A stretch of 64,000 nt of DNA from an uncultured Lachnospiraceae bacterium (GTDB lineage: Bacteria > Bacillota > Clostridia > Lachnospirales > Lachnospiraceae). How positions within the stretch are numbered: position 1 is the first letter of the stretch; every line of letters begins with the position of its first letter. Below the pieces are notes generated by a model. It searched no databases. It had not been told where the DNA came from and saw nothing but the letters and a program-made list of their open reading frames with translations. This document shows positions 18,141 to 27,652 of the stretch, piece after piece. The stretch covers positions 22,900 through 86,899 of the forward strand of contig CACWJQ010000003.1 in NCBI GenBank assembly GCA_902761225.1. Direction: 5' to 3'. The position numbers were made by a program, and so were the translations under genes.

Positions 18141-19139
18141 ATGCCCAGAAGCATAGAAACTAATCTGACAAAAGAAGACAAGCCTGTAGAACATTCCTTA
18201 AGACCCCAGAGGCTGAAGGAATATATCGGGCAGGAAGCGATAAAGGAAAGGCTGATCATACAGATCGAAGCCGCCAAGGCAAGGGGAGAGGCGCTGGATC
18301 ATGTGCTTCTCTACGGACCTCCCGGACTCGGCAAGACCACTCTTGCCGGAATAATCTCAAATGAGATGGGGACGCATATCCGTATAACTTCGGGACCCGC
18401 AATAGAAAAGCCTTCGGAAATGGCGGCAATCCTCAACTCACTTCAGGAAAAGGATATGCTCTTTATAGACGAGATCCACAGGCTTAACCGTCAGGTGGAA
18501 GAGGTACTGTATCCTGCAATGGAGGATTTTGCCATCGATGTAATGATCGGCAAGGACTCATCCTCATCTGCAAGAAGCGTAAGACTTCCCCTTCCTCATT
18601 TTACACTTATAGGCGCTACTACCAGAGCGGATATGCTAACGGCTCCTCTGAGAGACCGTTTCGGTGAACAGTTCCATATGGAGTTCTATACTCCCGAAGA
18701 GCTGTCGAAAGTCCTTCTTTTCTCTTCACATAAACTTGATGTAAAGATAGAGGCGGACGCTGCTCTGGAACTTGCAAAGAGAAGCCGCGGAACCCCCAGG
18801 ATTGCCAACCGTATGCTTAAGAGGGTGAGGGATTATGCTCTTGTAAGATACGACGGCATCATAACAAGAGAGATTGCAATTGAGGCTATGGATCTTATGT
18901 CCATAGATAAGCTCGGACTTGATAATACAGATAGAAAAATCCTCGAGACAATCATAAAAAAGTTCGACGGAGGACCGGTGGGACTGGATACACTCGCCGC
19001 TGCAACGGGAGAAGATTCCGGTACACTTGAGGATGTATATGAACCTTACCTTCTCAAAAACGGACTGCTCATGCGCACTCCAAAGGGAAGAGTCATAACA
19101 GATCTTGCAAGGGAACATCTCGATATGTGGCTGACATGA
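18141..19139 (+). CDS. ruvB: Holliday junction branch migration ATPase RuvB
   Basis: 332 residues. The AAA+ motor drives branch migration with RuvA. Walker A is GPPGLGKTT from Gly59, Walker B is LFIDEIHRL, the sensor region is [21 protein letters not shown], and the C-terminal winged helix has [14 protein letters not shown]-terminal [12 protein letters not shown] is typical. It ends the leuC-leuD-ruvA-ruvB run; no clear terminator follows. Confidence 0.97.
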   Translation: MPRSIETNLTKEDKPVEHSLRPQRLKEYIGQEAIKERLIIQIEAAKARGEALDHVLLYGPPGLGKTTLAGIISNEMGTHIRITSGPAIEKPSEMAAILNSLQEKDMLFIDEIHRLNRQVEEVLYPAMEDFAIDVMIGKDSSSSARSVRLPLPHFTLIGATTRADMLTAPLRDRFGEQFHMEFYTPEELSKVLLFSSHKLDVKIEADAALELAKRSRGTPRIANRMLKRVRDYALVRYDGIITREIAIEAMDLMSIDKLGLDNTDRKILETIIKKFDGGPVGLDTLAAATGEDSGTLEDVYEPYLLKNGLLMRTPKGRVITDLAREHLDMWLT

Positions 19140-19166
19140 TCCGGTTGCAGTGTCAGTCTGTATGTA

Positions 19167-19194
19167 TTGAAAAATAACATCAGATTGGTATATA
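19167..19194 (+). promoter_or_regulatory. Possible promoter for zapA
   Basis: TTGAAA (19167-19172), 16-bp spacer, TATATA (19189-19194) preceded by TGG, 41 bp before the ATG at 19236. A TATACT overlapping it with an 18-bp spacer is an alternative reading. Confidence 0.4.
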
Positions 19195-19235
19195 CTTAAA
19201 GTCAGGGTTTATCTAAATGATTTCGGAGGGGTTGT

Positions 19236-20054
19236 ATGTCTGATATTAACGAAACACAGGTCATAATCGCCGGTAAAGTTCTTACTCTGACAGGTTACGA
19301 GACTGCGGAATACACTCAGAAAGTAGCTAATTATATCAATAAGAAGCTTGATGAATGCAAAGCCACCGCATCCTTCAGATCACAGAACAAAGAGACCCAG
19401 ATGCTCCTTGTTGCTCTTAATATTGCTGATGATTATATGAAGATCCATGAGAGAAATGCGGAAGTTGAGTCTCTCATCAAGGATAAGGACAAGGAGATAT
19501 ATAATCTCAAGCATGACATAGTCACCACCCAGAGCAGACTTGATAAGGCTGATGAACAGGTAAGAACTCTTCAGGATAAGATGGCTGAAAGTTCCAAGAA
19601 GCTCATCCAGCTTGATGCAAAACTCCGTTCAAAAGAAAAGGAAGCAAAGTCCGAATCAAAAAATGCGGATGAAAAGAAAGCAGAAAAGTCTTCTTCCAAA
19701 AGATCCGCTTCAGCAGCAGTTTCCGAAGATGAAAAAAGTGCATCTTCCGTAAAAGCTTCCGAGGAAAAGAAGAACGAGACAGTTGCAAAGCCCGCAGAGG
19801 ATAAAAAAACCGAAGCAGCAGTAAAGCCTGCAGAGGATAAGAAGCCCGAAACGTCAGCTAAGCCTGCTGAGGAGGATAAGTCCGGTTCGGATGAAGGTTC
19901 TTCAGATTCAAAGCCCACTCATTTTGTTTACAAGCAGGAATCCCTGTTTAAATATGATGCACCCAAGCCTGTTACTGAACCCAGACTTGTTAAGGATGGA
20001 GACAGAAAGCCTGATAACCGTGGCCCTGTTCCTTTCCCCTTTAACAAGAAATAA
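19236..20054 (+). CDS. zapA: ZapA-like cell division protein with long charged tail
   Basis: 272 residues, about twice the usual length. The first 90 residues are a ZapA domain (TQVIIAGKVLTLTGYETAEY, then MLLVALNIADDYMK), which binds and cross-links FtsZ. A coiled coil follows (about 70-130). Residues 130-225 are a disordered Lys/Glu/Ala/Ser tail with imperfect 12-residue repeats of the form KPAEDKKTEAAV (about 185-215). The end (about 225-272) is Pro- and Phe-containing. A GGAGGG Shine-Dalgarno precedes the ATG. The U32 gene begins 6 bp after the stop. Confidence 0.85.
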   Translation: MSDINETQVIIAGKVLTLTGYETAEYTQKVANYINKKLDECKATASFRSQNKETQMLLVALNIADDYMKIHERNAEVESLIKDKDKEIYNLKHDIVTTQSRLDKADEQVRTLQDKMAESSKKLIQLDAKLRSKEKEAKSESKNADEKKAEKSSSKRSASAAVSEDEKSASSVKASEEKKNETVAKPAEDKKTEAAVKPAEDKKPETSAKPAEEDKSGSDEGSSDSKPTHFVYKQESLFKYDAPKPVTEPRLVKDGDRKPDNRGPVPFPFNKK

Positions 20055-20060
20055 AAGGTT

Positions 20061-22319
20061 ATGATCCATTCTGATTTCCAAAATCATATGAAACCGGAGC
20101 TCCTTGCGCCTGCAGGCAGCAAGGAGTCTTTTTATGCAGCCATCAACGCGGGAGCAGATGCCGTTTACCTTGCTGCATCCAGATTCGGTGCAAGAGCATA
20201 TGCAGGCAATTTCACTTATGATGAGATCATGGAATGTGCCGAGACAGCGCATCTTTACGACAGGAAGATATATCTGACGGTTAATACCCTTGTAAAGGAA
20301 AGAGAGTTCGCCGAACTTGAGGAATTCTGTGAAAGCGGCATTCCCGATGTAAGTGATGGACTTATAATCCAGGATCTTGGAGTGGCTTCCTTTTTCAGGA
20401 ACAGAAAACCGGACATCCCGCTTCATGCAAGCACTCAGATGTCCGTGACGGGACCCCTTGGGGCTGGACTCCTTAAAGAGAACGGATTTACAAGGATCGT
20501 TCCTGCAAGAGAGCTTATGCTGGATGAAATCAGGGATATCCATGATAAGACAGGGATGGAGATCGAATGCTTCATTCACGGTGCCATGTGTTATTCGTAT
20601 TCCGGTCAGTGTCTTTTCTCATCGGTTCTTGGAGGAAGAAGCGGAAACCGCGGAAGATGTGCCCAGCCCTGCAGACTGCCCTACAGGCTGGCCGGGACTG
20701 CTGCAAAGGATGAGACATATCCCTTAAGTCTTAAGGATATGTGTACTCTTGAGATTCTTCCCCAGATCCTTGATGCGGGTGTATGTTCCCTTAAGGTTGA
20801 GGGAAGGATGAAGCCTCCCGAATATGTTGAAGGTGTTATATCCATATACAGAAAATATCTTGATATGATCTGTTCAGGTGAAGAATACCATGTGGATATC
20901 AGTGATCTTCGCAGATTGTCGGAACTGTATGTCAGAGGGAGTCTTTCACACGGCTATTATGACAGACATAACAGCAGGGATATGGTGACCATAACCACAC
21001 ATGGTTATAACGGATCTTCTGATAATGAAGATGGTTCAAAAGGAAGTGAACATAAAAGCGTATACACCGGGGTTACAGATCACATTCCGGTAAGCTTCAG
21101 TGCTGCGTTCAGAACCGGTAACAGGGCATATATAAGCGTATCGGCTTCAAATGCATATGGTGAAATGATCTATGGATACGCTGAAGGTGATACGGTGGCT
21201 GAAGCCGAAAAGTCAGCCATAGAAAGGGATAATGTACTGAAATCCCTGAAGAAACTGGGAAATACCGTATTCATAACAGATGATGATCATATAGAGGCGG
21301 AGATAGATGATAATGCCTTTTATTCACTCAAAGGTCTTAACCAGCTGAGGCGTGATGCTCTTGATGATCTGAAGAAGAATATCATCGCATCATATGAGTT
21401 ATCGGGTGAAAAAATTCCGGCTAAAAAGGATGAGAATTCATTCCGGAAGGATTCAGGCATATATACCGCAGAAGAAAGTAACAACAGATCATTATTTGCG
21501 GATAATGACAGTGCCCCTGGAAAAATGATCCATGGAAGATTCAGTATACTGGCAACAAGCGCCGGACAGGTCAAAGCTGCCCTAAAATGGGCGGAAAACA
21601 GCTCCCGGGACAGTATATGCAGGATCTATATTGATGAAGTTCTTCTTACAGGAGGGCAGGGTACTGATATACTTAACGATCTTCCTGATGATCTGCCGGT
21701 TTTTGCGGCACTTTCATTTATAAGGCGTAAAGATGATGATGTCTCCTTTATCGAAAAGCTGCTGGACTCCGAAAAGATCAAGGGACTTCTTGTCAGGAAT
21801 CTGGAGGATCTTGCAGGGTTTTCCGATAAATATGCAGACCGGATCATTACGGACTTTAGTCTCTATATGTATAACCGTGATGCAGGCGCGTTTCTTGACA
21901 GATATGCCGCAGGACACACCATTCCCCTGGAACTGTCGGGCAAAGAGTCCGAAGATGTTATCTGCGGCACGGGAATGAAGGAACGGGTGATCTATGGCAG
22001 GGCTCCGCTTATGATCACAGCAGGCTGTATCCGCAAAACCCTCAGATCCTGTTCGCATAAGGACGGTTTTGAGACTATAATAGACAGGAAAGGAATATCA
22101 TTTCCGGTAAGATGTGACTGCCATCACTGTCTTAATATCATATACAATTCTGTTCCTCTTCTTATTGAGGAAGACAGGAATGAGAATATAACCGGAAGGA
22201 TAGAATTTTCCGATGAAGGTCCTGATGAGGCAGAAGGGATCCTCGGGGTATTTTACGGGATCAACGATCCCGGTAACATAAGACATACCGGCGGATGGTA
22301 TAACAGACCGGTATTATGA
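20061..22319 (+). CDS. U32-family protein, RlhA-like RNA hydroxylation type
   Basis: 752 residues. U32 proteins were named collagenases, but the characterised bacterial members (TrhP, RlhA) hydroxylate tRNA or 23S rRNA. The signature is ECFIHGAMCYSYSGQC followed by GGRSGNRGRCAQPCR, with the conserved cysteines. N-terminal ELLAPAGSKESFYAAINAGA is typical. The size and the C-terminal extension resembling DUF3656 favour the RlhA type over the shorter TrhP type. AAAGG lies 6 nt before the ATG at 20061; the ATG at 20091, which begins right at the conserved core, is possible. Confidence 0.82.
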   Translation: MIHSDFQNHMKPELLAPAGSKESFYAAINAGADAVYLAASRFGARAYAGNFTYDEIMECAETAHLYDRKIYLTVNTLVKEREFAELEEFCESGIPDVSDGLIIQDLGVASFFRNRKPDIPLHASTQMSVTGPLGAGLLKENGFTRIVPARELMLDEIRDIHDKTGMEIECFIHGAMCYSYSGQCLFSSVLGGRSGNRGRCAQPCRLPYRLAGTAAKDETYPLSLKDMCTLEILPQILDAGVCSLKVEGRMKPPEYVEGVISIYRKYLDMICSGEEYHVDISDLRRLSELYVRGSLSHGYYDRHNSRDMVTITTHGYNGSSDNEDGSKGSEHKSVYTGVTDHIPVSFSAAFRTGNRAYISVSASNAYGEMIYGYAEGDTVAEAEKSAIERDNVLKSLKKLGNTVFITDDDHIEAEIDDNAFYSLKGLNQLRRDALDDLKKNIIASYELSGEKIPAKKDENSFRKDSGIYTAEESNNRSLFADNDSAPGKMIHGRFSILATSAGQVKAALKWAENSSRDSICRIYIDEVLLTGGQGTDILNDLPDDLPVFAALSFIRRKDDDVSFIEKLLDSEKIKGLLVRNLEDLAGFSDKYADRIITDFSLYMYNRDAGAFLDRYAAGHTIPLELSGKESEDVICGTGMKERVIYGRAPLMITAGCIRKTLRSCSHKDGFETIIDRKGISFPVRCDCHHCLNIIYNSVPLLIEEDRNENITGRIEFSDEGPDEAEGILGVFYGINDPGNIRHTGGWYNRPVL

Positions 22320-22340
22320 ACTGCTTACAGGTGGGAACAG

Positions 22341-23717
22341 GTGCAGATTGCTCTTAAGTTCTATGTAATCGAATTATCGAAATACATAATTGCTTTTCTT
22401 ATGCTGATGTATACGTCACTTTCAGTGTTCTGTATCGTGTCGCGTAAGAAAAAGCCTGTTTCCGTATGCACATCAGTGCAGAGCGGACTGCTTCTCATAC
22501 TTATGTTCCTGTGCTTTCTTGATCTGACATTTGTATCCGGAAAAGAAGAGTACCTGTACCTGTTTGCCTTTATAACGCTGTTCCTTTTCTTTATGATCAC
22601 CATAGTGACCATCATATATGAAAAATCGGATCGTATACTTCTGAACAATATGTGCCTTCTGTCCGGTTTCGGACTGTGTGTTGTATCAAGACTGTCCTTT
22701 GATAAAGCCTTCAGGCAGTACATCATAACACTTCTTTCCTTCGCGATATGTCTGGTCATACCTTTTGCCATTGACAGGCTGAGATTCTTCAGAAAGCTTA
22801 TATGGCTGTATGCGGCTGTGGGAATAACCGCCCTTTCCATTGTTCTGTTTGCGGGAAGAAAGATAAACGGTGCCAATATCAACTTTACTATCAGGGGATT
22901 TACTTTCCAGCCCTCGGAGATCGTCAAGATAATTTATCTGTTCTTTATCGCAGCTCTTCTGTATAAGTACAATTCCTTTAAGTGGGTTTTTATTTCTGCG
23001 GTGATCACGGGACTTTATGTGCTGATACTTGTTATGTCAAGAGATCTGGGCAGTGCGCTTATTTTCTTCGTCACCTATGTGATGATAGTGATCATGTCCA
23101 CCCACAATTATATTTATCTGGCTTCGGGGCTTGTGGGAGGAGTGGCCGCCTGTATAGTGGCATATAATCTTTTCGATCATGTAAGAACGAGAGTCGTTGC
23201 ATTTCTGGATCCATGGCATTACATAGATGATCAGGGATATCAGATAACCCAGTCTCTGTTTGCCATATCATCGGGAGGATGGTTTGGCGCCGGCATAATG
23301 CAGGGCAGGCCCTCGGATATACCATTCGTCAATCAGGATTTTATTTTTTCTGCGGTATGTGAGGAATATGGTCTTATTGTCGGGGTGTGTATCCTTGTAA
23401 TAAGTTTGTGCTGTTTTTGCAGGATGATGATGCTGTCATACAGGATCGGTGATAAGTTCTATCAGATCATCGTATACGGCATCGGTGTCATGTATATTTT
23501 CCAGGTGTTTCTTACTGTGGGCGGCGGGATCAAGTTCATCCCTCTTACCGGTGTGACACTTCCCTTTATAAGCTATGGCGGAAGTTCTGTCATGAGCACC
23601 TATATAATGTTTTATATTGTTCAGGGAATAGTTATAAAGTCCAGGAATTACGAATTCAGAAATGAAGAGAGAAAAGCAGCCGAAGCGCTTACGGCAAATG
23701 ATACAAAGGTACATTAA
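22341..23717 (+). CDS. SEDS-family peptidoglycan glycosyltransferase (FtsW/RodA/SpoVE type)
   Basis: 458 residues with about ten membrane segments. SEDS proteins polymerise lipid II with a partner class B penicillin-binding protein. Visible signatures: FQPSEIVKI, SRDLGSALIFF, GWFGAGIMQGRPSDIPFVNQDFIF and LTGVTLPFISYGGSSV near the end. The start is GTG at 22341 behind AGGTGG. The partner PBP gene overlaps its 3' end by 56 bp, a tight pairing. Whether the pair serves elongation, division or sporulation cannot be read from sequence alone. Confidence 0.9.
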   Translation: MQIALKFYVIELSKYIIAFLMLMYTSLSVFCIVSRKKKPVSVCTSVQSGLLLILMFLCFLDLTFVSGKEEYLYLFAFITLFLFFMITIVTIIYEKSDRILLNNMCLLSGFGLCVVSRLSFDKAFRQYIITLLSFAICLVIPFAIDRLRFFRKLIWLYAAVGITALSIVLFAGRKINGANINFTIRGFTFQPSEIVKIIYLFFIAALLYKYNSFKWVFISAVITGLYVLILVMSRDLGSALIFFVTYVMIVIMSTHNYIYLASGLVGGVAACIVAYNLFDHVRTRVVAFLDPWHYIDDQGYQITQSLFAISSGGWFGAGIMQGRPSDIPFVNQDFIFSAVCEEYGLIVGVCILVISLCCFCRMMMLSYRIGDKFYQIIVYGIGVMYIFQVFLTVGGGIKFIPLTGVTLPFISYGGSSVMSTYIMFYIVQGIVIKSRNYEFRNEERKAAEALTANDTKVH

Positions 23718-25137
23718 CAGTTCGCCCCGTGCGAAGTCCATGGTCCTTATCAATATGACCATGATCATTTTCTGTACCCTTTTTCTGGCCATGATCATAT
23801 ATCTCATGGTCTTCGTAAGCACCTCCGGTGTAACTCTGTACAATAACAGCTACAATAACCGCCAGGAGCTTCAGTACAGATATGTCATAAGGGGCAATAT
23901 TTATTCCTCTGACGGAGAGGTTCTTGCTGAGACCAGGATCGATGAAAACGGCAATGAGATCAGGTATTACCCATACGGATCCATGTTCGCCCACGCTGTT
24001 GGATATGCGGTTAACGGAAGAATGGGCATAGAGGATTATGCTAACTATTATCTCATGCATACAGGCGCAAGCCTTAGTGAGAGAGTGAGCAACGATCTTG
24101 AAAATGTTAAGGACCCCGGATATAACGTTGGCTCAACCCTGAGCGTGGAGCTTCAGAAGGTTGCGGATGATTATCTGGGGATGTACAATGGTGCTGTTAT
24201 AGTCAGTGAAGCAAAAACAGGTCGTATCCTGGTTCTTCTGTCACATCCCGATTTTAATCCCGGCACCATCAAAGAGGACTGGGAATCGATCACAACGGTT
24301 CCGGGTAATTCACAGCTGCTGAATCGCGCGACACAGGGACTCTATCCTCCGGGTTCAACATTCAAGATAATTACGGCTCTTGAATACTACAGGGAAAACC
24401 CGGATTCCTGGCAGGATTATTCCTATACCTGTAACGGAAGCATAACTCATGATGATTACAGGGTGAGCTGTATCTATGGTACGGTTCACGGAGAACTTGA
24501 TCTTGAGAGTTCCTTTGCCAGATCGTGCAATTCTTCATTTGTTAATATAGGATTATCCCTCAACAGAAACAGCTGGGAAAATACCATGAACAGTCTGTAT
24601 TTTAACCGTCCCATTCCAACTGATATGGTGGCAGGTTCCAGCTCTGTATATGTAGGTGCCGGATCTACAGACTATGATATAATGCAGACTTCCATAGGAC
24701 AGGGCAGAACAGTCATGACTCCCTTGCACCTGAATATGATCACCCAGGCAATAGCCAATAACGGTGTGATGATGAAGCCTTACATCATAGATGAGATAGT
24801 CGATGAACACGGCAATATCATCAGGGATTTCCAGCCTCAGAGCATCGGCAGGGTTATGACAGAGGATGAGGCGGATTATCTTAAGAATATGATGATGGCT
24901 GTTGTGGAATATGGTACGGGAAGGGCACTGATCACAGATGCATATACCTGTGCAGGCAAGACCGGAACCGCTGAATTTGCCGAGGATATCAATGAATCCC
25001 ATGCTTGGTTCACAGCCTTTGCTCCCGCAGATGATCCCGAGATATGTGTAACCATCATCATCGAAAAGGCGGGTACCGGAATGGAATATGCCGTTCCCCT
25101 TGCCAAGAGGATATTCGATGCATATTTTGGAGTATAA
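23662..25137 (+). CDS. Class B penicillin-binding protein (transpeptidase)
   Basis: 491 residues. A basic N-terminus is followed by one membrane segment (about 27-50), a dimerisation domain and the transpeptidase domain. Active-site motifs: Ser232-x-x-Lys235 (GSTFK), Ser288-Cys-Asn290, Lys433-Thr-Gly435 (AGKTGTAEF). It cross-links peptide stems of peptidoglycan made by the overlapping SEDS gene. It is shorter than typical PBP2 or PBP3 and resembles the PbpA-like group that pairs with FtsW/RodA-like genes. The ATG at 23662 has only a weak ribosome site and lies inside the upstream gene, suggesting coupling. Confidence 0.92.
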   Translation: MKREKQPKRLRQMIQRYINSSPRAKSMVLINMTMIIFCTLFLAMIIYLMVFVSTSGVTLYNNSYNNRQELQYRYVIRGNIYSSDGEVLAETRIDENGNEIRYYPYGSMFAHAVGYAVNGRMGIEDYANYYLMHTGASLSERVSNDLENVKDPGYNVGSTLSVELQKVADDYLGMYNGAVIVSEAKTGRILVLLSHPDFNPGTIKEDWESITTVPGNSQLLNRATQGLYPPGSTFKIITALEYYRENPDSWQDYSYTCNGSITHDDYRVSCIYGTVHGELDLESSFARSCNSSFVNIGLSLNRNSWENTMNSLYFNRPIPTDMVAGSSSVYVGAGSTDYDIMQTSIGQGRTVMTPLHLNMITQAIANNGVMMKPYIIDEIVDEHGNIIRDFQPQSIGRVMTEDEADYLKNMMMAVVEYGTGRALITDAYTCAGKTGTAEFAEDINESHAWFTAFAPADDPEICVTIIIEKAGTGMEYAVPLAKRIFDAYFGV

Positions 25138-25140
25138 ATA

Positions 25141-25167
25141 AATCCCGGGTCTGAGCCCGGGATTTTT
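25141..25167. terminator. Bidirectional terminator between PBP and HD-GYP genes
   Basis: A 9-bp perfect stem (AATCCCGGG at 25141-25149 with CCCGGGATT at 25156-25164), 6-nt loop, T-rich on the right and A-rich on the left. It serves both convergent genes; the minus-strand gene stops at 25169. Confidence 0.88.
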
Positions 25168-25168
25168 A

Positions 25169-26224
25169 TTATGTCAGCTTTACGATCTCAAGATCAGGTC
25201 TGTCTGCAAGATTGATTATCATATCGGCAGAATTCCTGAGAGTGGGTCTGGAATAAGGATTCTTGTTGATCAGCATTATTTCCCATTCTGTACCGTCGCT
25301 CAGCATTACCGTTGTACCGATCTGTGCATTTGAGATCCTCTCTATAAGAGGCATGAGGATGCTGATGTCATACTTTTCAAGGTTCTTCTCGAAATTCCCG
25401 ATTATCTGAAGAGGAGTGAAGGCGGGACGGAATGTTCTGGGAGATGCCATGGCGATATAGGTATCAACTATCGACAGGAATCTTGCATATTCATTGATCT
25501 TTTCACCTTGAAGTCTGCAGGGATAACCTGAGCCGTCCATTTTCTCGTGGTGCATCAGAATGCACATCTTGATGTCATCACTCAGTGCCGTGTCATTTTT
25601 TACTATCTTGTAGCCAAGCAGAGTATGCTGCTTGACCAGTTCGAATTCCTGTTCCGTAAGCTTTCCCGGCTTCCACAGGATTTCTGTGGGAAGCTTCCAT
25701 TTACCTATGTCATAGTAGAAACCGCACAGTATAAGAGTCCGCTTTTTCTCTTCGGGAAGACCGAGCCAGCCGGCAAATGCACCGCACAGAAGAGCCGAAT
25801 TAAATGACTGTGTGTAGGTCAGCTCATCTTCATTCGGCATCATATTATAGATAAAGTCGAGAAGCTGCTTTTCATTCTTTACGCACTTATAACATTCATT
25901 GTATATATCTATAAGATTCCGGGAAGGAATTGCGAATTTTGTTCCAAGATAGGATAGCATGATGCCTTTATATCTGGTAAGGCAGTCATAATATCTGACC
26001 TGAAAATCCTTGAAATCCTGATCGAACTGAATCCGTTCGTTATGACTCTTTGCAAAGTCGACATCTTCCTTTACGGAAACCGCAATGATATCATAATGCT
26101 CCAGCTTTCCTATCACCTGCGCAGTGACCTTTGTGCCTGCAGCAAATAAAACATTGCCGCCTGCTTCAACAGCTTCGGCAAGTTCCATGCCTTCCTTCAG
26201 TTCCATTCTTGATATGATCTTCAT
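25169..26224 (-). CDS. Degenerate HD-GYP domain protein
   Basis: 351 residues. The N-terminus (MELKEGMELAEAV, then FAAGTKVTAQVIGKL) is the usual leader of HD-GYP proteins, which hydrolyse cyclic di-GMP. The domain covers about 125-330. The GYP part is intact (HHEKMDGSGYP: His225, His226, Gly233-Tyr-Pro235) and His200 is present. The HD pair, however, reads Tyr171-Asp172 (FYYDIGKWK), and the upstream metal-binding His is Gln139 (YTQSFNSALL). Loss of two metal ligands argues for weak or no hydrolase activity, perhaps a binding or scaffold role. The promoter sits almost on the ATG and no Shine-Dalgarno is visible. Confidence 0.83.
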   Translation of the reverse strand: MKIISRMELKEGMELAEAVEAGGNVLFAAGTKVTAQVIGKLEHYDIIAVSVKEDVDFAKSHNERIQFDQDFKDFQVRYYDCLTRYKGIMLSYLGTKFAIPSRNLIDIYNECYKCVKNEKQLLDFIYNMMPNEDELTYTQSFNSALLCGAFAGWLGLPEEKKRTLILCGFYYDIGKWKLPTEILWKPGKLTEQEFELVKQHTLLGYKIVKNDTALSDDIKMCILMHHEKMDGSGYPCRLQGEKINEYARFLSIVDTYIAMASPRTFRPAFTPLQIIGNFEKNLEKYDISILMPLIERISNAQIGTTVMLSDGTEWEIMLINKNPYSRPTLRNSADMIINLADRPDLEIVKLT

Positions 26225-26231
26225 GAAATAA

Positions 26232-26260
26232 ATATTAATTATTTATAGGGAAAGTGTCAA
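26232..26260 (-). promoter_or_regulatory. Promoter abutting the HD-GYP start codon
   Basis: On the minus strand TTGACA (26260-26255), 17-bp spacer, TAATAT (26237-26232), with only 7 bp from the -10 box to the ATG (26224-26222). The predicted transcript would start at or next to the ATG, that is leaderless, which fits the missing Shine-Dalgarno. Confidence 0.45.
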
Positions 26261-26279
26261 TTTATGATATAGTATTTCC

Positions 26280-26615
26280 ATGGAATTTTTCAGAAAAAAT
26301 ATCGAACTTGAATATCGTCCCAGACTGTATCTTTCGGATGGTCTGGATGAAAAGGACCTGTCCCGTCTTAAGAGGAATATATCAAAGGGAAAGGGGTCCT
26401 GTGCCGTTATACTCATATCCGAAAATGAGAACGACCAGTTTGATATTGTTACTCCGTTTCAGTTAAAGCTCCCTGTATGGAAGGATAAAAAACCTGTCGT
26501 CGCGGGGATAGCGGGGAAGAAAGATGATGCCCCGGCTCTCGTGGAACAGATCATAACAGATTGTCTGACCGAAAGAGGAGATCTTAACCTCAAGGAATAC
26601 ATATGCTCGCTGTAA
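26280..26615 (+). CDS. Small conserved-looking protein of unknown function
   Basis: 111 residues, soluble, no motif I recognise. It begins with the only Met in frame (26280), which has no visible Shine-Dalgarno. Its 3' end overlaps the next ORF by 13 bp (start at 26603), an arrangement typical of a real, co-translated gene. Middle hydrophobic strands (GSCAVILIS, KPVVAGIAG) alternate with charged turns, and the end (APALVEQIITDCLTERGDLNL) looks helical. Its neighbours are DUF2953 and GerW, so a link to sporulation is possible. Confidence 0.6.
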   Translation: MEFFRKNIELEYRPRLYLSDGLDEKDLSRLKRNISKGKGSCAVILISENENDQFDIVTPFQLKLPVWKDKKPVVAGIAGKKDDAPALVEQIITDCLTERGDLNLKEYICSL

Positions 26616-27628
26616 TCCTTAAAATTTTACAGATCACAGGAATAGTGCTCCTGAGTATTCTGGGGTTTATTCTTGTTATGCTCATTCTTATCCTGGTGAT
26701 GCCTGTCAGGTACTCGGTTGATGTATCAAAAAAGCCGGAAGATAAACTGAAAGGAAAGCTTAAGGTAACATATTTTTTCGGTATCGTCAGGGCCCTTGCC
26801 GAATACGAAGAAGTATTTGAAGTAAATGCCAAAGTTTTATGGTTTAAGATTTTTTCCATGAAGATACCGGATAAGGACGCAGATGACAGTGATGACATAA
26901 GCCTTGACGATCTGGATGATGCCCTGGATGAAGAATTTCCGGAGGATGGATCATCTGAAGACGGATTCACATATGAGACAGAAGATGATATGACCTCAGA
27001 TACAGGGAATTCTTCGGAAGGTTCGGCATATGTACAGCCGCTTCCTCCGGATGACGAAGATCCTGATGCAGTCACTGATGAAACGGATACCGATGAGGAA
27101 CTGACATTTGAATCTGTTGATGAGACGGAAGATAATGAGGATGACGGGGATCCGGAAGGTCCCTTTGCCAAGTTAAAATACAAGTTTGAAGAGATTTGTG
27201 ATAAAATAGATAAGGTTAAGTCGGAGATCAGATATTACTATAATATCTATAATTCCAATGAAGGAAAAAATGCTCTGAAGAAGACCGGAAAGCACCTGAA
27301 GAAGATCTTCAGAAAGCTTCTGCCCAGAAAGATAACCGCCAAAGTCACTTACGGTTTTTCGTCGCCTGACCTTACCGGAAAAGTCTACGGCATATACTGC
27401 ATCATCGCAGACAGATTCACCGCAGATTCCGTGGTCACACCGGATTTTGACCGGGAAGTATTCGAGGGTACCGTTAAGGCTAAAGGATATTTTAATATCT
27501 GGGGCATTCTGATCAATGTTATTGCAATAGTGATAAATAAAGATGCCATCAGAATTATCAGATCCGTCAGGAGACATCTGAAAAAGAAAGACAGCACACC
27601 CGATATGGAAAGTGGCAAAGCTGCATAA
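26603..27628 (+). CDS. DUF2953-family membrane protein
   Basis: 341 residues. One N-terminal membrane segment (about 5-30), then a conserved LKGKLKVTYFFGIVRA region. An insert of about 100 residues very rich in Asp, Glu and Ser follows (about 90-185). The C-terminal conserved part includes RKITAKVTYGFSSPDLTGKVYGI. The pairing with GerW directly downstream matches the ytfI-ytfJ order of Bacillus, where YtfJ/GerW is a spore germination protein. Function of DUF2953 is not established. Confidence 0.8.
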   Translation: MLAVILKILQITGIVLLSILGFILVMLILILVMPVRYSVDVSKKPEDKLKGKLKVTYFFGIVRALAEYEEVFEVNAKVLWFKIFSMKIPDKDADDSDDISLDDLDDALDEEFPEDGSSEDGFTYETEDDMTSDTGNSSEGSAYVQPLPPDDEDPDAVTDETDTDEELTFESVDETEDNEDDGDPEGPFAKLKYKFEEICDKIDKVKSEIRYYYNIYNSNEGKNALKKTGKHLKKIFRKLLPRKITAKVTYGFSSPDLTGKVYGIYCIIADRFTADSVVTPDFDREVFEGTVKAKGYFNIWGILINVIAIVINKDAIRIIRSVRRHLKKKDSTPDMESGKAA

Positions 27629-27652
27629 CAATCAATTCCGGAGGTATTACTC

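Noticed and set aside
19571-19918. Ser/Phe-rich minus-strand frame opposite the ZapA tail
   Set aside because: Reverse reading of a Lys/Glu/Ala low-complexity repeat gives Ser/Phe/Leu-rich sequence by composition alone.
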